Below are positions 1 through 8,226 of a stretch of DNA of 64,000 bases, in pieces. The notes below the pieces were generated by a model. That model ran no database searches and was not told the DNA's origin. It worked only from the letters and a program-made list of their open reading frames with translations. Location: NCBI GenBank assembly GCA_041649415.1, contig JBAZND010000001.1, positions 1 to 64,000 of the forward strand, given 5' to 3'. The stretch comes from JALOAR01 sp041649415. Its GTDB lineage: Bacteria > Patescibacteriota > Minisyncoccia > UBA6257 > Colwellbacteraceae. Position 1 is the stretch's first letter; every line of letters begins with the position of its first letter. The position numbers were made by a program, and so were the translations under genes.

Positions 1-149
1 ATTAGGCAAAAGCCGTTCATAACGCCAAGAACCACCACTGCCGCCACAACGATGAGTACCACACTCACCACGGGTGCGATCCACCAGTTAGTCGTCCTTC
101 TGCTGGGCTTAACACTTCCAGCTACAACACCCTGCTTGACGGCTGACAT
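1..149 (-). CDS. N-terminus of a small membrane-anchored protein (cut by window edge)
   Basis: The first 49 codons of a minus-strand gene run off the left edge. A strong Shine-Dalgarno (AAAGGAGG, complement of about 158-165) sits about 8 nt before the ATG at 149, which is why I accept it despite its short length. The visible part has a basic, hydrophilic stretch of about 22 residues (KQ, KPSRR), then WW and a valine-rich membrane segment of about 20 residues (APVVSVVLIVVAAVVVLG). It lies downstream of pilB in the same direction, so it could belong to the pilus operon, but no prepilin GFTLxE motif is visible. Function unknown. Confidence 0.6.
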   Translation of the reverse strand, partial: MSAVKQGVVAGSVKPSRRTTNWWIAPVVSVVLIVVAAVVVLGVMNGFCL

Positions 150-251
150 TCTAGCCGCCTCCTTTCAGTTGTTTTTACTTGGTAAAAAGCTAGAGCTAAA
201 TACCTGTAGTTCCTCTATAGCACAAATCAGAAGAAAAGTCAAAAAACTACT

Positions 252-318
252 TTTTGCGTTTTGAGTTGTAGTTTGTATTTTGTAAGTTGTGATTTATGAG
301 TTAGAAGTTGTGGGTTAT
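252..318. repeat. AT-rich degenerate repeat (gagttgtgagtt type)
   Basis: The spacer between pilB and the leftmost gene is built from loose copies of short units such as gagttgtagtttg, taagttgtgattt and gagttagaagttg. The same word family recurs at about 5876-5905, 20468-20530, 31089-31140, 32244-32300 and 40930-40957. No gene is visible here. Confidence 0.6.
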
Positions 319-321
319 CGT

Positions 322-2058
322 TTACGTTTCTGCCGTTTCCCGAAGTACTTCTTCCATTGAGATAACTCCGTCCAAAGATTTCATTATTCCGTCTTGACGA
401 AGACTTACCATTCCTTGCCTTACTCCTTCGTCTCTTATTTTTCCCTCGCTCATTCCGGCACTGATAACGTCCTCAAGTTCTCTCGTCATTTTCATCACTT
501 CATAAAGGGCGATGCGTCCGAGCGTTCCTTTTCCTTTGCATTTTTCGCATCCCGGCGCTCTGTAAACTTTATACGGCGCTTTATATTTGACTGTCGCTTT
601 CACTTCCGGCGCCATTTTGGCCATTTCTTCTTCTATTATTTTTTCTATATCCGGAGAAGCGTCTTCAGGCTTTTTGCAGTTTTCGCAAAGCCGATGAACA
701 AGTCTCTGCGCAAGCATAATGTTCAAGGCCGGCGGCAAAAGAAAAGGCGCGACTCCCATATCCAAAAGTCTCGGTATTACTCCCGCGGCGTTGTTCGTAT
801 GAAGCGTTGAGAGCACCACATGCCCTGTTAGCGCCGCTTGCACCGCGAGATCCGCCGTTTCGTTATCTCGAATTTCACCGACCATGATGATGTCCGGGTC
901 TTGCCGAAGCGCCTGCCTCAATCCCGATGCGAACGTGTATCCTATGTCCGGTCTTATCTGTGATTGATTGACTCCCGCCACGAAATATTCAACCGGATCT
1001 TCCATGCTCAAAATATTCACGTCTTCTTTGTTAAGCGTCTGCAAAAAAGCGTAAAGCGTGGTCGTTTTTCCCGAACCCGTTGGGCCGGTTACGAGCACCA
1101 TTCCGAACGGTTTTTTTAATCCCTCCGTTACCCATTCGGCGTTTCTTCCCACAAGTCCCAAATCGGCCATTCCTTTCAACCCTATCGTGGGGTCAAGTAC
1201 GCGGATGACCGCTTTTTCTCCCGAAGGAGTCGGAAAAGTTGAAACACGATAATCCACGTCCCGTCCGAATATCACCGTTCTGAATCTTCCGTCTTGAGGA
1301 ATTCGCGTTTCGTCAATTTTCAGGTCCGAAAGAACTTTTACTCTTGAAACTATCGGCTGCAAAAGTTCAAGCGGAAACGAAGCCACCTCTCTTAACGTTC
1401 CGTCTATCCTGAATCTTATTCTTAATTTCGTTCTTCCCGGTTCTATGTGAATGTCCGAGGCTTGCTGTTCCACGGCCGCTCGTAGCGTTGAAGAAACTAT
1501 TTTGATTATCGGCGCCTCGTCAACGCCGGCCTTTTCTTCGTCAAGCGAAACGACCCGTTGAACGGTCGGCATCGTTCCGGGCTTTGCTCCCACCGCTCTT
1601 ATGGCTTCCTGTATTTCTCTTTCGTAAGGAGTATATCTTCTTAGAACCATTTCCCAATCGGTTCTGGAAATCAAATAAACGCCGAGCGTCATTTTGTTTT
1701 GCTTTGCGGCGAATTTCAACACTTCCTGCGCCCGCATGTCGTCCGGATCAACCATTCCGACAATCACCATGTTTCCCGAAACGGCAAGCGGCGCTATTTT
1801 ATAATTTCTCGCCGTTTCCTCCGGTATAAGCGTAAGCACTTGTTCCGAGACCGAAGCCGGGTCCACTTTTTGGTACGGAATTTTAAGCGCGGCGGATTTT
1901 ACCTGCGCGAGAGTTACGTCATCAACAAGTTTTCTCGTAAGGATTATGTCCTCAAAACTTTTCCCCGTGTCGCGGGATTCGGTAATGAGCTTTTGCGCCA
2001 GTTCGTCCGAAAGAACCGAACGTTCAATTAACTTGTCTGCGAGAATGCGAGCATCCAT
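322..2058 (-). CDS. pilB: Type IV pilus assembly ATPase PilB
   Basis: Hexameric cytoplasmic ATPase that drives pilus extension. At 578 aa it has the usual length. Residues 1-150 match the T2SSE_N/MshEN-type N-terminal domain. The ATPase core shows Walker A GPTGSGKTT near 325-333, an Asp box (SMEDPVEY) near 351, and Walker B DPDIIMVGEIRD near 388-399. The tetracysteine zinc site of the PilB/GspE class is present (CENC near 460 and CEKC near 510). The start ATG overlaps the stop of the upstream gene (TAATG), so the two are translationally coupled. It is the last recognisable gene of the pilM-N-O cluster. No pilT or pilC is in the window. Confidence 0.96.
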   Translation of the reverse strand: MDARILADKLIERSVLSDELAQKLITESRDTGKSFEDIILTRKLVDDVTLAQVKSAALKIPYQKVDPASVSEQVLTLIPEETARNYKIAPLAVSGNMVIVGMVDPDDMRAQEVLKFAAKQNKMTLGVYLISRTDWEMVLRRYTPYEREIQEAIRAVGAKPGTMPTVQRVVSLDEEKAGVDEAPIIKIVSSTLRAAVEQQASDIHIEPGRTKLRIRFRIDGTLREVASFPLELLQPIVSRVKVLSDLKIDETRIPQDGRFRTVIFGRDVDYRVSTFPTPSGEKAVIRVLDPTIGLKGMADLGLVGRNAEWVTEGLKKPFGMVLVTGPTGSGKTTTLYAFLQTLNKEDVNILSMEDPVEYFVAGVNQSQIRPDIGYTFASGLRQALRQDPDIIMVGEIRDNETADLAVQAALTGHVVLSTLHTNNAAGVIPRLLDMGVAPFLLPPALNIMLAQRLVHRLCENCKKPEDASPDIEKIIEEEMAKMAPEVKATVKYKAPYKVYRAPGCEKCKGKGTLGRIALYEVMKMTRELEDVISAGMSEGKIRDEGVRQGMVSLRQDGIMKSLDGVISMEEVLRETAET

Positions 2059-2384
2059 TATCTTGTGTTGTTAGTCCTATTAGGACTAAACGATTGGAAA
2101 GGATTTTCTTTTGCGGAAATTACTTCTGAAACTATCGGCGGAACCAGCGATTCTTTTTGAATGGCGTTCCAAACCTGCGAATTGACCACCGAATCAATGT
2201 CTAACGTGGCCACCGAAAAAACGGACGTGCTTTGATAACCGCTTGAGCCGATGATGTCCACTATGGGCGCCGGCGAAAAGAAAAGATAATACGCGAGGAG
2301 CGCGGCAACGATCAAAACCGCTCCTCCTATCAAAAGCGGTATTATCATTCCTTTTCTTCCATTTTCTTGGATAATTATCGCCAT
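2058..2384 (-). CDS. Small membrane protein of the pilus operon, unknown
   Basis: A 108-aa protein with a basic N-terminus, one membrane helix at about residues 13-34 (IPLLIGGAVLIVAALLAYYLFF) and a short extracytoplasmic tail. It sits in the slot between pilO and pilB where other bacteria often carry pilP, but no PilP lipobox or beta domain is visible, so I do not name it. Spacing is 6 nt after pilO, and it overlaps pilB by one base. Position suggests a role in the inner-membrane pilus alignment complex; that is inference. Confidence 0.7.
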   Translation of the reverse strand: MAIIIQENGRKGMIIPLLIGGAVLIVAALLAYYLFFSPAPIVDIIGSSGYQSTSVFSVATLDIDSVVNSQVWNAIQKESLVPPIVSEVISAKENPFQSFSPNRTNNTR

Positions 2385-2390
2385 ATTACG

Positions 2391-2954
2391 TTATTCTGCT
2401 AAATAATAAGCCGAGACCGTCATTGTGTACACCAGAATAGGATCGTTATCAAAACCTTCCGTAATGTTTATAGACGTTACATCCATTAGCCGGATGTTCG
2501 TTTCAATGGCGCTCAAATAAGCTTTCATGTTCTCATACTTGCTTGCGCATTTTATGGTTGCTTGAACGGTTCCATAGGGCTTTGCAAGCGAACCGGCGCT
2601 TGTCGTTTGGAGAGACAATTCCTGAAATTCAATGGAATCAACGGTAACTTCGTTCAATTTTGCGAGTCCGTAAAGCTGATTCATAAACGAAGGTACGTCT
2701 TCCGTCGGCGGAACTACTTCGGAAAAAACGCTCCGCAACGCGGATACATTCTCGTACCTTGCAAGAACCCTGTTTTTTTCCTGTATTGCCGTTTCGTAAT
2801 CGGCAAGGAGAGCCGAAATGCTTTGTCTTTGCCCTCGCAACGTTTGTATCTCGCTGAATTTTGGACTTATGAGTTTCGCAAAAACGTAAAGAGCTCCGGC
2901 CACGAAAACCAGGCTTCCGAGCAACACTATTAGTCTTTTCGTTGATTCTTTCAT
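2391..2954 (-). CDS. pilO: PilO-like inner-membrane pilus assembly protein
   Basis: 187 aa: short cytoplasmic start, one membrane helix (about residues 8-27), a coiled-coil stretch (about 30-75, SEIQTLRGQRQSISALLADYE) and a ferredoxin-like alpha/beta domain, the architecture of PilO. PilO pairs with PilN to align the pilus machinery. It follows pilN by 14 nt and precedes the small membrane gene by 6 nt. Sequence identity within the family is low, so the call rests on architecture and gene order. A second PilO-like gene lies at 32998-33531. Confidence 0.85.
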   Translation of the reverse strand: MKESTKRLIVLLGSLVFVAGALYVFAKLISPKFSEIQTLRGQRQSISALLADYETAIQEKNRVLARYENVSALRSVFSEVVPPTEDVPSFMNQLYGLAKLNEVTVDSIEFQELSLQTTSAGSLAKPYGTVQATIKCASKYENMKAYLSAIETNIRLMDVTSINITEGFDNDPILVYTMTVSAYYLAE

Positions 2955-2968
2955 TCGCTAATGATTCT

Positions 2969-3577
2969 TTAGCTTTGAGGCGGAGTTGTTTCGTTCTCGT
3001 TAATCGGCTGCTCTATTTGAGGTTGAACTGGCGGAACAAATTTAAACAAGTCAGGAAAAGCGTCCAATCTCAATTCAAACCTTATGACATTATCCGCGAC
3101 TCTCGCGTTTGAAAGCGTAACCTTTCTTAAATTCTGGACGTTTTCATACGCGGCCAATTGTCCGGCAAGAGTTTCAAACGTATCCGCGAAACCGGTCATG
3201 TTTACCATCCTTCCGGTAACGTTTATGGTCGCTCCCGAAAATCCCACGTTCGGCATCGTGTTTGCTGAAAGCGTGTTTAAGAAAGACGTAATGCCTATAT
3301 GAGAAGATAAAAGAGATTTTATGTTCGTAAGCTGCGAATAAAATTGAATGAATTCCGCCTCCGCTTCTCCTTGGGGAGCGACTTTATCCAATTCGGCAAT
3401 TCTCGCTTCAGCGCTTTTTATGGAAGCCGAAACAAACGGTTTGTACCCGAAAGCGAGTCCCGCGTATATGATGAGCGACAGCCCGAATATTACCGCGGAA
3501 AAAGTAAGCGCCTTCCAGGGAACAAGGCTCCTTGATGGCGCGTTTACCGTCATTGACGTTGGAAGATTATCTGCCAT
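2969..3577 (-). CDS. pilN: PilN-like pilus assembly protein
   Basis: 202 aa. An N-terminal cytoplasmic segment (about 1-22, rich in S/P), one membrane helix (about 23-46, LTFSAVIFGLSLIIYAGLAF), a helical stalk and a C-terminal alpha/beta domain match PilN, which binds PilM through its N-terminal tail and PilO through its periplasmic domain. The start ATG has a good Shine-Dalgarno (AGGAGA) about 9 nt upstream. The Pro-rich tail (VPPVQPQIEQP) is probably flexible. Gene order pilM-pilN-pilO supports the name. Confidence 0.85.
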   Translation of the reverse strand: MADNLPTSMTVNAPSRSLVPWKALTFSAVIFGLSLIIYAGLAFGYKPFVSASIKSAEARIAELDKVAPQGEAEAEFIQFYSQLTNIKSLLSSHIGITSFLNTLSANTMPNVGFSGATINVTGRMVNMTGFADTFETLAGQLAAYENVQNLRKVTLSNARVADNVIRFELRLDAFPDLFKFVPPVQPQIEQPINENETTPPQS

Positions 3578-3604
3578 TTTTTTATTCTCCTGTCATGATG
3601 GAAA

Positions 3605-4708
3605 TCAACCGATGAACGGTTTTATTCCGACTCCGACCGCCACGGCAAATCGTGTTGCAACCGATTGAAGTAGAGGCGCAAACTCCGGCGAATAAGACAC
3701 CGATCCCCATGGATTGGCTCTTTCAGCCGGAAGCCCAAACTGTCTCCCCGCATAGTCAACGAGACTTTGCGTGCTGCCTCCTCCGCCCGAAAGAATGATT
3801 TTTGATATTTTGCCTCCTCCTCCTTCAAATACGTTTTTGGCTTTTATTCCTTCGTTAAGTATAACATCAATAAAAGGTGTCATTAGTGTGGATAATCCGT
3901 ATTCTCCCGTCATTCCCGACAAACCTCTCTGCCGCTTCAGCGCTTCCGCTCTTTTGGCGTTGATTCCTAAGCCTTTCGCGAGCGATTGAGTCAAAGAATT
4001 ACTCGCAAAATCGGTTTGAACCGAGTATTTAAGTATTCCTTGTCCGGCAACCGCGACAGTGCTCGTAAAAGCGCCGATATCAAACAAAAGCGAATCTTCT
4101 TTGTCTCCGTAAGTGAGCGATCGCGCGATGCTTAATCCCTCCACTTCAAGCATTTTCAAGTTCAACCCCGCTCTTTTACAAACGTCTCTGTGCGCGTTTA
4201 TCTGCTCGTTCGGGACGGAAATCAAAAACACCCTTTGCTTTTTGGTTCCTGCACTGTCTTCAAATTGGCCGATGGGCGTCCAGTCTATCGTTACGTCAGA
4301 CATCGGCAGCGGTACGAGCGATCGCGCCTGATAAGGCACCGCTTGCGCCGTTTCTTCGGTTGTCATCGCCGGCAAATCTATGACTGAAGAAAATGCCGAA
4401 AAAGACGGAATGGCGACGGCCGCGTCTCTCGTTCTCGTTCCCATTTGCGCAAGAAGAGTCCGGATCATATCCGCCGCGTTGCCATCCGCCACGTTCAGCG
4501 AACTTGTCTGCACCACGCCGTTTACTCTTTCAAGATAATCTGGAGACTCTATCATGCCGTAATTAACGACCGTCGGCTTCCCTCCTCGCATGTCAATTTC
4601 CACGATTTTTACGGAAACCGTGCCTATATCCACCCCGAGATAAGGCCCTTTAGTCACCTGCGGCGGCTGCCCGCTAAAAAGTTTTCCAAACAAATTCGGT
4701 AATTTCAT
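3605..4708 (-). CDS. pilM: Type IV pilus assembly protein PilM (actin-like ATPase)
   Basis: Cytoplasmic actin/FtsA-fold protein that couples the pilus motor to PilN. The start is placed at the ATG at 4708 (MKLPNLFGKLF), giving 367 aa. An in-frame extension reaches 4885 but runs through the start of comF and has no family match. The phosphate-1 loop GPYLGVDIGTVSVKIVEID is at about residues 18-36. A second nucleotide-binding region (LLFDIGAFTSTVAVA) and the adenosine motif (KIILSGGGGSTQSLVDY) follow. It is the first gene of the operon, with a minus-strand -10 box (TATAAT) at 4745-4750. Confidence 0.95.
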   Translation of the reverse strand: MKLPNLFGKLFSGQPPQVTKGPYLGVDIGTVSVKIVEIDMRGGKPTVVNYGMIESPDYLERVNGVVQTSSLNVADGNAADMIRTLLAQMGTRTRDAAVAIPSFSAFSSVIDLPAMTTEETAQAVPYQARSLVPLPMSDVTIDWTPIGQFEDSAGTKKQRVFLISVPNEQINAHRDVCKRAGLNLKMLEVEGLSIARSLTYGDKEDSLLFDIGAFTSTVAVAGQGILKYSVQTDFASNSLTQSLAKGLGINAKRAEALKRQRGLSGMTGEYGLSTLMTPFIDVILNEGIKAKNVFEGGGGKISKIILSGGGGSTQSLVDYAGRQFGLPAERANPWGSVSYSPEFAPLLQSVATRFAVAVGVGIKPFIG

Positions 4709-4734
4709 GGGTATTCCGATTATCCGCTCATATC

Positions 4735-4754
4735 TATAATATTCATTATATAAC
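4735..4754. promoter_or_regulatory. Divergent -10 boxes between pilM and comF
   Basis: The 54-bp gap holds TATAAT on the plus strand (4735-4740), TATAAC on the plus strand (4749-4754, 8 nt before the comF ATG) and TATAAT on the minus strand (4745-4750, 36 nt before the pilM ATG). The two genes therefore probably share one short divergent promoter region. No -35 was clear enough to call. Confidence 0.55.
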
Positions 4755-4762
4755 CTGAGACT

Positions 4763-5452
4763 ATGAAGCACGAACTTAAAGCGAAGTTCTTCGGCGTTTT
4801 CTACGGCATCTTGGATGTCGTTATTCCGGGAATTTGCGCGAATTGCGGCAAAGAAGTTAAAGGGCCGAAGCTGCTTTGCGTTCATTGCGCCAAATCGGTA
4901 ATCATCCGCAAAGCTCCGACAAAACTCGGCAATCGGTTTTTATTCGCGGCAACGGACTATAAAGATCCGGCCGTTCAGAATCTCATTAAGACGATGAAAT
5001 ACGACCGGGTCTGGAAAGCGGGAAAATTTCTTTCGGAAATGATGTTAAAGCATTTGGACCTTTCTGGATTCACGGCCCTTATCCCGAAAGAAAAAGAAGC
5101 TTTTATCGTTCCCATTCCGATGCACTTCATAAAAAGATGGAAACGCGGTTTCAATCAGTCGGAAATTTTGGCCGCAAATATCGGCCGCGAATTGCGCATT
5201 CCCGTAATCAAAGCTTTAAAACGCGATAAATGGACTCCTCCGCAAAGCAATCTCAAAGACGATTCTCTCCGTTCACTGAACATAAAAGACTGTTTCTCCC
5301 TTTCTGGGAAAGCCCGTAAGATTCCGCGCGGTTCCGTGATAATCATTTTGGACGACGTCGTAACCTCAGGCGAAACCATGAAAGAAGCGGCGAGAATTAT
5401 GAGACCACTTCATCCCTCGCAAATTATCTTTGTAAGCGTCGCCTCTCGTTAA
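4763..5452 (+). CDS. comF: ComF-family phosphoribosyltransferase-like protein
   Basis: 229 aa. N-terminal zinc-binding cysteines are visible (ICANC at about 28-32, LLCVHCAK near 42), followed by a type I phosphoribosyltransferase domain with the PRPP loop IIILDDVVTSGETMKEA near the C-terminus. ComF is needed for uptake of single-stranded DNA in naturally competent bacteria; its exact reaction is unsettled. It is divergent from the pilus operon, which fits a pilus-dependent competence system together with dprA and recO elsewhere in the window. The 3' end overlaps the convergent gene by 4 bp. A -10-like box 8 nt before the ATG suggests a leaderless or nearly leaderless mRNA. Confidence 0.92.
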   Translation: MKHELKAKFFGVFYGILDVVIPGICANCGKEVKGPKLLCVHCAKSVIIRKAPTKLGNRFLFAATDYKDPAVQNLIKTMKYDRVWKAGKFLSEMMLKHLDLSGFTALIPKEKEAFIVPIPMHFIKRWKRGFNQSEILAANIGRELRIPVIKALKRDKWTPPQSNLKDDSLRSLNIKDCFSLSGKARKIPRGSVIIILDDVVTSGETMKEAARIMRPLHPSQIIFVSVASR

Positions 5453-5862
5453 TTTCCTTCGTCTATTTCCGCTCCGCTCACGTCGGGAACCCCGGTTTGT
5501 TGAAATTGCTGTTGTGGAACCCCTTTGCCCTCCATAGTGGCAATGATGGGACTCGTCTCGGACAACTTAGACATAAACACTATCTGATTTCTATTTATTT
5601 TCATTCCGGTTTTAGGCGCCCAAACGGCATCGGAAAATCTTTGAAAGCTAAGACCTCCGTCTTCCGTGCTCTGGAAAAACCACGGGTCTTGCATTTTGAC
5701 GCACGGGAACAAACTCGTTTTCCCGAAATAAATGTTTCCGGTCGTTAAATACACTGCCATATACGGCTTATAGCAAAAAGAAACTAAAATGCCCGCGATA
5801 ATTCCTAAAGCCGCAAGCGACAAAACAACGATTAAAATAACTTTTGACGATTTCTTTTTCAT
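5449..5862 (-). CDS. Single-pass membrane protein, unknown
   Basis: 137 aa: a KKKSSK start, one membrane helix (about residues 7-29), then an extracytoplasmic domain with conserved-looking aromatic clusters (MAVYLTTGNIYFGK, DPWFFQ, DAVWAP) and a Gln-rich, acidic tail. The YLTTGNIYFGKxxxFP pattern resembles small membrane-anchored proteins common in CPR genomes, but I cannot assign a function. It is convergent with comF and precedes the long pseudopilin gene in genome order. Confidence 0.65.
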   Translation of the reverse strand: MKKKSSKVILIVVLSLAALGIIAGILVSFCYKPYMAVYLTTGNIYFGKTSLFPCVKMQDPWFFQSTEDGGLSFQRFSDAVWAPKTGMKINRNQIVFMSKLSETSPIIATMEGKGVPQQQFQQTGVPDVSGAEIDEGN

Positions 5863-5901
5863 GATTTCATTAATTATAAATTAGAAATTGAAAATTGAAA
5901 A

Positions 5902-7515
5902 TTATTTATCTTTGTTCTCTAGTTCTTCTATTCTCTTTATCAAATCTTTTATCACTTCATTCTGCGCCGAGACGGTTGCCGACAAATCACGATCGCCATT
6001 CGTTCCGCGAACAAAATCGGTAAGCGACGAATGGTCTAACTGGTTTTCTTTATTATTAGGATCATATATCCCGTCTGGTAATTTCTTCATTGATAGCACC
6101 GCATCATAAGCCACGCCTAAATTCTCCGGATATGGCGTGCGGTCGGTGAAAGACAAAGCGGAAACATCGGCGGTAAAGTAAGCATTACCGGAAAAATATG
6201 ATGTTCCGTTAACATTCAATTTATAACCTCCTGGGTCAGTTATCCCAATACCGACATTACCGGAAAAATTAACCGTCAAGACCTTACTATTCGCGTGAAC
6301 TAGACTCAAATTACTGGAGTTTCCATAAGCCGCGCTCGACCACCACATCATGCCGCTCATTTTATTTGATTCAGTAGCATTATTTTCACTTGAAGCTTTA
6401 AGAAGCAGTCCCAGCTCTCTTGAAACAGCCGTCGAGTCAATAGCGGTATGCCTTATAACAACAGCCTCCTTATAAGCCCCTGCGCTTGTCCCTGTTATCA
6501 CTTCGAGTTTAGGCGCCACTGATGGAAAAAGACCGGCATCAGCGCTTATTGTAGTAATCGCAGCAGTTCCAATGCCTATATTATTGCCCACTAGATATAT
6601 CCTCCTTGAAGACTGCCCAATATCCCCCTCCAAATAAAACATTGGCGTCCCGCCTACGTCGTATCTCTGTCCATACTTATTGTAAGGCGTGCTGGTTACA
6701 TAATACTGATTGATAGTTGATAGTCCATGTGAAGCTCCTCTCGCCATTGACAATCCTATCTGTTCTCCGATGGCATCGGGCCCCGTAATCGTTATTCCTC
6801 CCGAAAGAACGAGATTATTCCATTTCAAAGAAACTCCGCCGATGTTTCTCGTTTCCGTTTCATCGGGCAAGAGGTCGGAATCAAAAGTCGCCGCCGAAAC
6901 GTGCGCTATGGCCGAAGCTAAATTCTTCTCCACCCGAAGTCTCGGATCATCGGGATTAAAGACCATCGCTATGTCTACCGTTACCGTGGAAAGTCCTCCC
7001 GGATTTCCCACTTTGGTGAATAAAAGAGATGAAATCTGTACGTTCGTGGTCGTTAACGCCGTTTTCGGTCCGGTCCCTTCTTTCATATAAACTCCTCCGA
7101 TGTCGGAACTGATTATCGTTGGGTCAAGAGCCGGATCTTCCACTCTTAGTTTTATGGAACAGTAAGTGGTGCAAGTCGTTCCCTCGGTATCGCCTTCATA
7201 CACTCCCTCAACCACGCTCGCGTCTCTTATCGCGTACTGGACTCTCTGCGTTACGAACTGAAGTTGTCTCGTAACTTCAAAAGCGGCGTTCTCTTTCGTT
7301 TGAATTCCCGAAATCGCGATCAAAACTCCCGTCAAAAGTCCCGCCGCAACGGTAAAAATCATTGAATATATCAAAAGCTCAACAAGCGTGAACCCCGTTA
7401 CAAACTTCAATTTTTTCACGTCGTTGCCTTGAAAATTATCCCGAGCAACTTTCTCGTCAGTTTGGAACGGGGTGAATTCCTTCCTCTTTTTTTCGTATTT
7501 CAAAATCCTTCTCAC
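5902..7515 (-). CDS. Pseudopilin with tail-fibre-like C-terminal region
   Basis: A class III prepilin motif (TGFTLVELLIYSMIF, about residues 40-54) is followed by a pilin helix and minor-pilin domain up to about residue 210. A long C-terminal part then has repeats reminiscent of phage tail fibres (VGIGITDPGGYKLNV, SYFSGNAYF), an S74-chaperone-like segment (YDAVLSMKKLPDGIYD) and a final coiled coil (VIKDLIKRIEELENK). The GTG at 7515 abuts an AGGAGG. A TTG at 7503 is better spaced from it, and a GTG at 7419 would give a typical nine-residue leader; the start is therefore unsettled. Probably a pilus-tip or surface adhesin cleaved by a prepilin peptidase. Confidence 0.8.
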   Translation of the reverse strand: MRRILKYEKKRKEFTPFQTDEKVARDNFQGNDVKKLKFVTGFTLVELLIYSMIFTVAAGLLTGVLIAISGIQTKENAAFEVTRQLQFVTQRVQYAIRDASVVEGVYEGDTEGTTCTTYCSIKLRVEDPALDPTIISSDIGGVYMKEGTGPKTALTTTNVQISSLLFTKVGNPGGLSTVTVDIAMVFNPDDPRLRVEKNLASAIAHVSAATFDSDLLPDETETRNIGGVSLKWNNLVLSGGITITGPDAIGEQIGLSMARGASHGLSTINQYYVTSTPYNKYGQRYDVGGTPMFYLEGDIGQSSRRIYLVGNNIGIGTAAITTISADAGLFPSVAPKLEVITGTSAGAYKEAVVIRHTAIDSTAVSRELGLLLKASSENNATESNKMSGMMWWSSAAYGNSSNLSLVHANSKVLTVNFSGNVGIGITDPGGYKLNVNGTSYFSGNAYFTADVSALSFTDRTPYPENLGVAYDAVLSMKKLPDGIYDPNNKENQLDHSSLTDFVRGTNGDRDLSATVSAQNEVIKDLIKRIEELENKDK

Positions 7516-7558
7516 CTCCTAAAAATTATAACACACAAGAAAACTAATTATTCTCCGT

Positions 7559-8182
7559 TCATCTCCTTAATTTAATAAACGGCTTAATCGGAATGAGTAC
7601 CATCGTCCCGATAATGGATAAACCGACAACCGTAATGATGAGCGGACGAAATCCTTCGGTGCTTGCGATAAATCCTCCAACCATGGCAAGCGCCGCCGAA
7701 ACGAGATCAACAAGCGTAAAATAAACTCCCCATTCCGTTCCCTCTTTTTGTTTATCAATATGTCGCGTGAATATCGCCATATAGGTGGGAAAAGTAAAAG
7801 CGGTGAATACGCCTAAAACAAACTGCACTATGTAAAGTTCAATGGGCGTGTCAATCACCAAATATAAAATAGGTATCAAAGAAGTAATGGCCGTAAAAAT
7901 AAACATTAGCCAAAAATCGTCTTTCTCCCCGCGTATTTTATCTATTAGGTAAGCGATCGGTATTTGGAAAATGCTCTTGGCGACCAAATATATTCCCGCC
8001 GCGAGTCCCGCCACCGCTTCGTTTCCGCCTTTTATGAACCCCGTTATGAAAAGCGCGAATATGGGGCCTAAAAGTCCCGAAGCTCCGACTAAAATAACGT
8101 CCGACAATATAAGAAAACGGATTACCGGATTTATGTCCTGCAAAAAATAATATCTGATCTTTATCGCCCGCTTCCCATTCAC
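7559..8182 (-). CDS. Half-size MFS-type transporter
   Basis: 207 aa with about six membrane helices and an MFS-like loop between helices 2 and 3 (PIAYLIDKIRGEKDDF). Full MFS proteins have 12 helices in about 400 aa, so this is one half, with no second half downstream. The sequence ends cleanly (PIKPFIKLRR) before the pseudopilin operon. The start is a GTG at 8182 with no clear Shine-Dalgarno. It may work as a homodimer or be a remnant; the substrate cannot be inferred. Confidence 0.7.
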   Translation of the reverse strand: MNGKRAIKIRYYFLQDINPVIRFLILSDVILVGASGLLGPIFALFITGFIKGGNEAVAGLAAGIYLVAKSIFQIPIAYLIDKIRGEKDDFWLMFIFTAITSLIPILYLVIDTPIELYIVQFVLGVFTAFTFPTYMAIFTRHIDKQKEGTEWGVYFTLVDLVSAALAMVGGFIASTEGFRPLIITVVGLSIIGTMVLIPIKPFIKLRR

Positions 8183-8205
8183 AAATTAATTTTATCACAA
8201 ATAAA

Positions 8206-8226
8206 AAAGCCGCTAAGAGCGGCTTT
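8206..8226 (-). terminator. Rho-independent terminator overlapping a stop codon
   Basis: On the minus strand an 8-bp stem (AAAGCCGC/GCGGCTTT) with a 5-nt loop is followed by a T-run. The stop codon of the 8213-8827 gene lies inside the hairpin. Confidence 0.85.

Noticed and set aside
52..264. 70-aa plus-strand reading frame at the left edge
   Set aside because: It opposes the minus-strand gene start at 149 with its strong Shine-Dalgarno and then runs through AT-rich repeat.
4709..4885. Longer PilM start
   Set aside because: Runs through the comF start; PilM family begins at the ATG at 4708.
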